This document shows positions 1 to 4,607 of a stretch of 6,036 nt of DNA, piece after piece (positions within the stretch are counted from its first letter, which is position 1; each line of letters begins with the position of its first letter). The notes beneath the pieces were generated by a model. That model ran no database searches and was not told the DNA's origin. It saw only the letters and a program-made list of their open reading frames with translations. This DNA is from IDS-8 sp035304285. GTDB lineage: Bacteria > Pseudomonadota > Gammaproteobacteria > Steroidobacterales > Woeseiaceae. The DNA is taken from positions 1 through 6,036 of the forward strand of contig DATGQI010000224.1 in NCBI GenBank assembly GCA_035304285.1. Direction: 5' to 3'. A program made the position numbers and the translations under genes.

Positions 1-972
1 AATCGCGTCGCCCAGGCGGACGCCCAGCTCAAGGCGGCGGAAGCTCGCCGGGATATCTGGCAGACCCAGCGCGACCGTGCCGAGACGCTGGTAGCGAGGG
101 GGACGCTCACGCAGACGGATCTGGAGCAGGCAGCACTGGAACTGGCCAACGCGGAAGCGCAAGTCGTCAGCGCGCGGGTCGAGCTCGAGAACGCGAGGAT
201 CGCGCTGGACGATACTGATATCCGCGCGCCTATAACCGGCACGGTCATCTCGAAGCCGGTCGAAAAGGGGCAGGTCATATCGTCCCCGACGCAGGACTTC
301 GCAGGTGGCACCTTGCTGATGACGATGGCGGATTTAGCCTCGGTGCAGATTCGTGCGCTGGTGGACGAGACCGACATCGGCAAGATTGCGCCGGGCATGC
401 CATCGAAAGTGACGGTCGCTGCTTACCCGAACCAGCCGTTTCGCGGCGAAGTCGTGAAGATAGAGCCGCAGGCTGTGCTTGAACAGAACGTGACCATGTT
501 CGCCGTGCTGGTTTCGATCCGGAATCCGGACGGCCTCCTGAAACCCGGGATGAACGCCGAGGTTGACGTATCCGTGGCGCGGCGCGAAGACGTACTGACG
601 GTGCCGGTAATGGCGCTGCGCACGGCGCGCGACCTGCCGACCACCGCAGGTCTCATCGGTATGGACGAGCCGGACCTGCGCGCACGCCTCGCGGCGGACG
701 ATCGGCCGGCGCCGGTGCAGCGCGCCGCATCCGGGGCGGATTATCGCTTCGGGGGAAGGTTCTGGGTGGTGCTGGACGACGGCGGCGAGCCGCGGCCGGT
801 CAACGTCCAGACCGGCATTACCGACCTGGAGCGGGTCGAGATCGTCGCGGGCCTCGCTGAGTCGGACCGCGTACTGATCCTGCCGAGCGCGCACCTCGTC
901 GAGACCCAGCAACAGCTGCAGGAATTCATCAGCCGGCGCACCGGCGGCGTCCCCGGCATCGGCGCACGCTAG
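1..972 (+). CDS. HlyD/MacA-family periplasmic adaptor subunit of an efflux pump (5' end missing)
   Basis: The frame is open from base 1 to the TAG at 970-972, giving 323 visible residues; the N-terminus (signal or anchor, first half of the lipoyl domain, first hairpin helix) lies outside the window. Codons 1-66 are rich in Ala, Glu, Gln and Arg and look like the second arm of the alpha-helical hairpin that contacts an outer-membrane channel. The second lipoyl half follows, with the family-typical DIRAPITGTV from codon 73. A beta-barrel region (about 110-200) contains KPGMNAEVDV followed by LTVPVMALR, and a C-terminal membrane-proximal domain begins near GGRFWVV. About 40 residues rich in charge, Ala and Pro (roughly codons 205-245) sit between these last two, longer than in a minimal adaptor. 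Family proteins link an inner-membrane transporter to a TolC-like channel. The permease gene starts 8 bases downstream, so this adaptor most likely serves a MacB-type ABC exporter. An ATG at 313 is internal and not the real start. The substrate cannot be told. Confidence 0.9.
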   Translation, partial: NRVAQADAQLKAAEARRDIWQTQRDRAETLVARGTLTQTDLEQAALELANAEAQVVSARVELENARIALDDTDIRAPITGTVISKPVEKGQVISSPTQDFAGGTLLMTMADLASVQIRALVDETDIGKIAPGMPSKVTVAAYPNQPFRGEVVKIEPQAVLEQNVTMFAVLVSIRNPDGLLKPGMNAEVDVSVARREDVLTVPVMALRTARDLPTTAGLIGMDEPDLRARLAADDRPAPVQRAASGADYRFGGRFWVVLDDGGEPRPVNVQTGITDLERVEIVAGLAESDRVLILPSAHLVETQQQLQEFISRRTGGVPGIGAR

Positions 973-980
973 CCTGGATT

Positions 981-2189
981 ATGCTGTTCTTCGAAACCAT
1001 CCAGATCGCGCTGCAATCGATCCGCGACAACCTCTTCCGGGCATCGCTCACGATGCTCGGGATCATCATCGGCGTCGCCGCGGTCATCACGATGGTCGCG
1101 CTCGGCACCGGCGCCCAGCGCGCCATCGATGAGGAGATGGCGGCACTTGGCGGCGATATTCTCTCCATCAGTTCTTCACTTCGCTTCAGCCGGGGTATCG
1201 CGCGCGAACAGAATGCGCTGACGGTTCAGGATGCAGAGGCGCTGGCGCGAGATGCGCGCCATCTTGATGCAGTCGTTCCGGAAATCAGCGCGCGCTTCCA
1301 GATAAAGTTCGGCAACCGCAACCTGAACCAGCCGATCATCGGCACCACGGCGAACTACTTCGACGTACACGGTTTCGCGGTGGCGCACGGGCGCGCGTTT
1401 AACGAGGCGGACGATGCGAGCCGCAGGCGCGTGGTCGTGCTGGGGAACGAGGTTCCCGCAATGCTGGGGATGAGCCCTGCGGCGCTGATCGGGAGCAGCC
1501 TGCAGATCCGCTCCATTTCGTTCGAGATCATCGGCGTGACCGAAGCAAAAGGGTCTTCCGGCTGGCGCAATCCCGACAGTTATGTCTGGATACCGTTGCA
1601 CACCGCGCAGTTCCGCGTAACCGGCAGCGATGCGGTGGAACCGATCAGCGTGCGCGTGCGAGAGGACGTGCCTATCGGCGTTGCGATGGTGGACATCGAG
1701 CGTATCCTCCGCCGCGAACACGGTATCCTGCCGGGAAGGGACAACGACTTTTCCATACTGAATAGGCAACAGTTCTTGGAAAGCCGCCAGGAGGCGACGG
1801 AAATCTTCACCTGGCTGCTGGCCAGCATCGCCGGCGTCAGCCTGCTGGTCGGCGGCATCGGTATCATGAACATCATGCTGGTGACGGTAACGGAACGCAC
1901 CCGCGAAATCGGCATCCGCAAAGCCCTCGGCGCGACGCGCGGCAACATACTGCTGCAGTTCATGGTCGAGTCGATGACGCTTTGCCTCATCGGCGGAAGC
2001 TTAGGCCTTGCACTCGGCGCGGGCGCGGCCAGTTTCGCGGCGCACTTCGCAGGGTGGCAGACGGTGGTGACATCGACATCGGTCATTACTGCGTTCGCGT
2101 TCAGCGCAGGCGTCGGATTGTTCTTCGGCATCTGGCCGGCGCAACGCGCGGCGAGGCTGGACCCGATCGAGGCGCTGCGTTACGAATAG
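981..2189 (+). CDS. MacB/FtsX-family ABC transporter permease
   Basis: This 402-residue inner-membrane protein has the MacB topology without the ATPase domain. A short amphipathic N-terminus (ETIQIALQSIRDNLFRASLT) leads into TM1 (about 22-42). A large periplasmic domain (about 43-275, MacB_PCD-like) follows, then TM2 (about 276-302), TM3 (about 328-352) and TM4 (about 366-386). Family signatures are clear: MLGIIIGVAAVI at 25-36, GGIGIMNIMLV at 291-301, the cytoplasmic coupling segment TERTREIGIRKALGATRGNI at 304-323, and the C-terminal PAQRAARLDPIEALRYE. Such permeases act as homodimers with a separate ATPase; in MacB the ATPase is fused at the N-terminus, and here it is absent. The start at 981 is supported by this typical N-terminus, although the ribosome binding site is weak. 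The gene follows the adaptor by 8 bases and is probably co-transcribed with it. It likely exports, or drives periplasmic extraction of, a small molecule, peptide or lipid; the substrate is unknown. Confidence 0.92.
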   Translation: MLFFETIQIALQSIRDNLFRASLTMLGIIIGVAAVITMVALGTGAQRAIDEEMAALGGDILSISSSLRFSRGIAREQNALTVQDAEALARDARHLDAVVPEISARFQIKFGNRNLNQPIIGTTANYFDVHGFAVAHGRAFNEADDASRRRVVVLGNEVPAMLGMSPAALIGSSLQIRSISFEIIGVTEAKGSSGWRNPDSYVWIPLHTAQFRVTGSDAVEPISVRVREDVPIGVAMVDIERILRREHGILPGRDNDFSILNRQQFLESRQEATEIFTWLLASIAGVSLLVGGIGIMNIMLVTVTERTREIGIRKALGATRGNILLQFMVESMTLCLIGGSLGLALGAGAASFAAHFAGWQTVVTSTSVITAFAFSAGVGLFFGIWPAQRAARLDPIEALRYE

Positions 2190-2222
2190 CCTTAGCCCCG
2201 GCACGCTGACATTCCCGTCACC

Positions 2223-2228
2223 AGGAGG
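2223..2228 (+). promoter_or_regulatory. Strong ribosome binding site for the O-methyltransferase
   Basis: A perfect AGGAGG lies 7 bases upstream of the ATG at 2236 and fixes that start. It is much stronger than the site in front of the permease. This suggests the methyltransferase is translated independently of the pump genes even if it shares their transcript. The 46-base gap before the gene shows no convincing promoter. Confidence 0.85.
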
Positions 2229-2235
2229 ATTCATC

Positions 2236-2886
2236 ATGGAGTTGCTCGTCGACGAAGCCATCGACCGCTACGCTTTTTCGAATACCAGCGCCGAGCCGGC
2301 CTATCTGCAGGCGCTCGAGAAACGGACGCGGGAGGAGATGGACAACCCCCAGATGCTCACCGGGCGCGTCGAAGGGCGCCTCCTGAAGCTCATCGTGCAG
2401 CTTTGCCAGCCTCGCTTCGTTCTCGAAGTCGGCACCTTCACCGGCTACTCCGCGCTGTCCATGGCGGAAGGACTCGGTGAGGGCGGCCGCATCCTGACCT
2501 GCGAGATAAATCCTGCCGCGCAGAAATTGGCCCGGGAAAGTTTCGACGACAGCCCCTTTGGGGACCGCATTGAAATCAGCCCCGGTCCTGCCCTCGATAC
2601 CATTCGCTCGCTCGACCGGCAGATCGATCTTTCCTTCATTGACGCCGACAAGGAGCGTTACCCCATTTACTACGAAGAAATCGTGCAGCGCACGCGACCG
2701 GGCGGCATCCTCATATTCGACAATATGCTGTGGTCGGGACGGGTCGTTGAACCCCGGGACGAGATCACGCGCGAAATTGCAAAGTTGAACGAGACGATCA
2801 CGGCCGATGACCGCGTCGAGAACGTTCTGCTAACGGTACGCGACGGTGTGCAGCTGGTACGGAAACTCCAGGGATGTCTGCTGTAG
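2236..2886 (+). CDS. SAM-dependent O-methyltransferase, caffeoyl-CoA OMT (family 3) type
   Basis: A 216-residue cytosolic class I methyltransferase of the Methyltransf_3 family, at the usual length for bacterial members. The SAM-binding motif I is VLEVGTFTGYSALSMAE at 62-78. The acidic residue after strand 2 is in LTCEIN (E90). The metal- and catalysis-linked motif is FIDADKERYPIYYEE at 134-148, with D136 and K139. The second metal-ligand pair is the D162-N163 of ILIFDNMLWSGRV. In characterised relatives these aspartates and the asparagine bind a divalent cation that holds a catechol-like substrate, so a metal-dependent catechol or hydroxyl O-methyltransferase is expected; the actual substrate is unknown. 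The N-terminus includes TSAEPAYLQALEKRTREEMD and the QMLTGRVEGRLLKL segment common to the family. It follows the permease by 46 bases on the same strand with its own strong AGGAGG. It is the last gene before the convergent inverted repeat. Confidence 0.93.
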   Translation: MELLVDEAIDRYAFSNTSAEPAYLQALEKRTREEMDNPQMLTGRVEGRLLKLIVQLCQPRFVLEVGTFTGYSALSMAEGLGEGGRILTCEINPAAQKLARESFDDSPFGDRIEISPGPALDTIRSLDRQIDLSFIDADKERYPIYYEEIVQRTRPGGILIFDNMLWSGRVVEPRDEITREIAKLNETITADDRVENVLLTVRDGVQLVRKLQGCLL

Positions 2887-2900
2887 GAGAAGTCCATATA

Positions 2901-2958
2901 AGCCCGCCATGCGGGCGAGGGCGATAAGCGTCAGCGAACTCGCCCGCTTGGGCGGGCT
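2901..2958. repeat. GC-rich inverted repeat between convergent genes (likely bidirectional terminator or REP-like element)
   Basis: The arm AGCCCGCCATGCGGGCGAG (2901-2919) pairs with CTCGCCCGCTTGGGCGGGCT (2939-2958), with one bulged base and one mismatch near the middle, across a 19-base loop. Each arm is also a palindrome by itself: GCCCGC/GCGGGC around CAT (2902-2916) and around TTGG (2942-2957). The sequence can therefore fold as one long hairpin or as two short ones. It starts 14 bases after the methyltransferase stop and lies 35 bases from the stop of the opposing CMD-like gene, an ideal place to end transcription from both sides. Neither flank has a proper T-run, so a classical intrinsic terminator is not proven; a REP/BIME-like extragenic element is the alternative. 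Confidence 0.7.
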
Positions 2959-2993
2959 CCCGCAGTTGCCTTGAATGGCTTTTGCAGAGGCTC

Positions 2994-3629
2994 CTACCCG
3001 ACAGCGCTCATCGTTGATTCCTCGGCAGGCAGCTTCTCCGTCTTGTGGAAATCGATCGGGCGGCCAACGGTGAGGGTTTCCCTCATCTCCTCGCTTAAGG
3101 AGAGGAAACTGGAGTCGGCCTCCACGCCCAGGCCGTCTAAGATCTTGGTGAAGAAGGCGCGACCCGCGGCGACCGCCGCTATGTCGAATATCTCTGGGTC
3201 CGACAGTCCGTGCGACCGCAGTATCGCGACGTCGCCGGATGTAATCCTCGAGGCATCGGTTGCCACCTTTCGCGCGTAATCGACCATTGCCTGCTCCGCG
3301 GCCGTCAGGGCAGGGCCGGCTTCGCCCATGGCGATCCGCTGCACCTCCTCCTCACCGATAAAAGCCGCCAGCGCCTTACCATGAGCCAGTGAGCAGGCGG
3401 TATGCCGCAGCGAATGCGCGGCTGCGAAGGTGACCAGTTCGAAACGGCGGGCATCCATCGGCCTCTTCAGCTCCGCAAGCAGCCGCCCCCATCGCGCCAT
3501 CACTTCCGGCCTGTGGGAAAAAGCCTTGGCATAGTTGGGGACGAATCCCCAGGCTTCCTGCTGCCGTTCGTACATCGCCTTCACATCGCCTTCTGCGTCG
3601 GCCGGAGGGATTGTCTTTATGAAAGGCAT
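2994..3629 (-). CDS. Carboxymuconolactone decarboxylase/AhpD-like (peroxidase-related) protein
   Basis: This 211-residue protein has the CMD/AhpD fold signature: RRFELVTFAAAHSLRHTACS followed by LAHG (residues 61-84). In AhpD the active site is a Glu, a CxxC pair and a His four residues after the second Cys. Here E64, C79 and H83 match the Glu, second Cys and His, but the first Cys position is H76. A two-cysteine disulfide relay like that of AhpD is therefore not possible within this motif. The N-terminal segment (IKTIPPADAEGDVKAMYERQ, then GFVPNYAKAFSHRPEVM) is typical of the peroxidase-related subgroup, and a second helical region contains LTAAEQAMVDYARKVA. The Ser/Glu-rich C-terminal tail ends in TMSAVG. 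The start is supported by AAGGAG upstream. It is the last gene of the minus-strand operon, 15 bases after the oxygenase stop. It may be a peroxide-handling or small-molecule enzyme; the exact reaction is unknown. Confidence 0.88.
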   Translation of the reverse strand: MPFIKTIPPADAEGDVKAMYERQQEAWGFVPNYAKAFSHRPEVMARWGRLLAELKRPMDARRFELVTFAAAHSLRHTACSLAHGKALAAFIGEEEVQRIAMGEAGPALTAAEQAMVDYARKVATDASRITSGDVAILRSHGLSDPEIFDIAAVAAGRAFFTKILDGLGVEADSSFLSLSEEMRETLTVGRPIDFHKTEKLPAEESTMSAVG

Positions 3630-3640
3630 GGCTCGTCGCT

Positions 3641-3646
3641 CTCCTT
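3641..3646 (-). promoter_or_regulatory. Ribosome binding site for the CMD-like gene, overlapping the upstream stop codon
   Basis: On the minus strand AAGGAG precedes the ATG at 3629 by 11 bases and overlaps the TAA (3647-3645) that ends the oxygenase gene. This arrangement favours translational coupling of the two genes and fixes the start. Confidence 0.7.
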
Positions 3647-4592
3647 ATGCAATCTGGTACTGCGAAATCTGTACTTCCTCGCCATAGTCCGCATAGTCCC
3701 CGGCCGCGCGCCGTGCGCGAAATTCGCGCCAGTTGATGCTGCGGTAACGCGGCGGGTTGTCCTCGTCGACCATCGTCGGCAACGGAGCGTAGTCCGTCTC
3801 ATAGGCAGGATTCAGGAAAAAGGGAATACTGAACCTGCTTCTTTGCTGGTTGGTCACGACACGGTGAAGAGCCGCGCGGTACCGGTCGTTCGACCACACC
3901 TGCACGATGTCGCCGATGTTCACCACCAGCGCATCACGTCGCGGCTTGACGAGGTGCCAGGTGCCATCGCGGAATACCTGCAGGCCCGGCTGGTCATCCT
4001 GCAGCAGCAATGTCAGCACACCGGCATCGGTGTGATGATTAACGCCGAGATAGCCGTCCGCCGCGGTCTCGAGTCCCTCCGGGGAAGCCGGAGTCGGGCA
4101 TGCCGGGTAATGGTTGAGTCGCAGGAAACTCGTATGCCCATCGCCGAAGTAGCGTGCGAGGTTCCCCGGCGGCAACTTCAGGTTTATCGACAGCGCGGAA
4201 AGCAATCGATACGCAAGGCGTTCGCACTGGACGTAGTAGTTCCGGATGGCCGGCTCGAAGTGCGGCAAGTCATGCGGCCACTGCGGCTCCAGCAGCTTGC
4301 CGTCCGGCGGCCCGAAGTCGTAAACCTCTTTCCAGTCACGCGTATTCTTGGTCAGCTCCTGGTCGAAGTATCCCCAGGGATTGTCGGCTGTACGAAGAAT
4401 CTTCCGCTTCTTCTCGACCGGCTGCGCGAAAAAAACGCGCATCGCGTTCGACAGGTCGCTGATTACCTTCGACTCGATGCCGTGTCCTGTCACCTGGAAA
4501 AAGCCCCAGTCCCGGCAGGCGGCATCAATGGCGTTAAGGCTCGCGGGGCTCTCGAGTTCGGCAATATGGATTACGGGTACAGCGTCGGTCAT
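3645..4592 (-). CDS. Isopenicillin N synthase-family 2-oxoglutarate/Fe(II)-dependent oxygenase
   Basis: This 315-residue cytosolic non-haem iron oxygenase has the usual family length. The N-terminal DIOX_N region begins VPVIHIAELESPASLNAIDA and contains the typical DWGFFQVTGHGI (28-39). The double-stranded beta-helix core contains the iron-binding triad: H187 and D189 in NHHTDAG, and the distal H243 in AALHRVV. The 2-oxoglutarate-binding R-x-S is R253/S255 in RFSIPFFLNP. The RLNHYP segment (158-163) corresponds to the conserved NYYP stretch. All catalytic residues are present, so the enzyme should be active, coupling 2-oxoglutarate decarboxylation to hydroxylation, desaturation or ring formation. 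Family members act in antibiotic, plant hormone, flavonoid and amino-acid metabolism, or form ethylene; the substrate cannot be predicted here. The ATG is supported by GGAG 6 bases upstream. The gene lies 15 bases after the synthase-glutaredoxin gene and 15 before the CMD-like gene, so all three are probably co-expressed. Confidence 0.94.
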   Translation of the reverse strand: MTDAVPVIHIAELESPASLNAIDAACRDWGFFQVTGHGIESKVISDLSNAMRVFFAQPVEKKRKILRTADNPWGYFDQELTKNTRDWKEVYDFGPPDGKLLEPQWPHDLPHFEPAIRNYYVQCERLAYRLLSALSINLKLPPGNLARYFGDGHTSFLRLNHYPACPTPASPEGLETAADGYLGVNHHTDAGVLTLLLQDDQPGLQVFRDGTWHLVKPRRDALVVNIGDIVQVWSNDRYRAALHRVVTNQQRSRFSIPFFLNPAYETDYAPLPTMVDEDNPPRYRSINWREFRARRAAGDYADYGEEVQISQYQIA

Positions 4593-4598
4593 ACAGGG

Positions 4599-4602
4599 CT
4601 CC
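4599..4602 (-). promoter_or_regulatory. Ribosome binding site for the oxygenase
   Basis: On the minus strand GGAG lies 6 bases before the ATG at 4592, inside the 15-base gap after the TAA of the preceding gene. No room for a promoter remains, which supports a shared transcript. Confidence 0.6.
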
Positions 4603-4607
4603 GTGCC

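Noticed and set aside
313..315. ATG as the start of the adaptor gene
   Set aside because: The frame is open from base 1 and encodes the hairpin helix and the lipoyl motif DIRAPITG upstream of this ATG, so it is internal.
334..912. Minus-strand open frame of 192 codons opposite the adaptor gene
   Set aside because: It is rich in Arg and His, has no recognisable motif and lies wholly opposite a clear HlyD-type sequence.
1176..1769. Minus-strand open frame of 197 codons opposite the permease (and a similar one at 1580-2131)
   Set aside because: Both are antisense shadows of a permease with clear MacB signatures, and neither has a domain or a good ribosome binding site.
2190..2235. Possible promoter or terminator between the permease and methyltransferase genes
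   Set aside because: No convincing -35/-10 pair, stem-loop or T-run is visible in these 46 bases; only the ribosome binding site can be supported.
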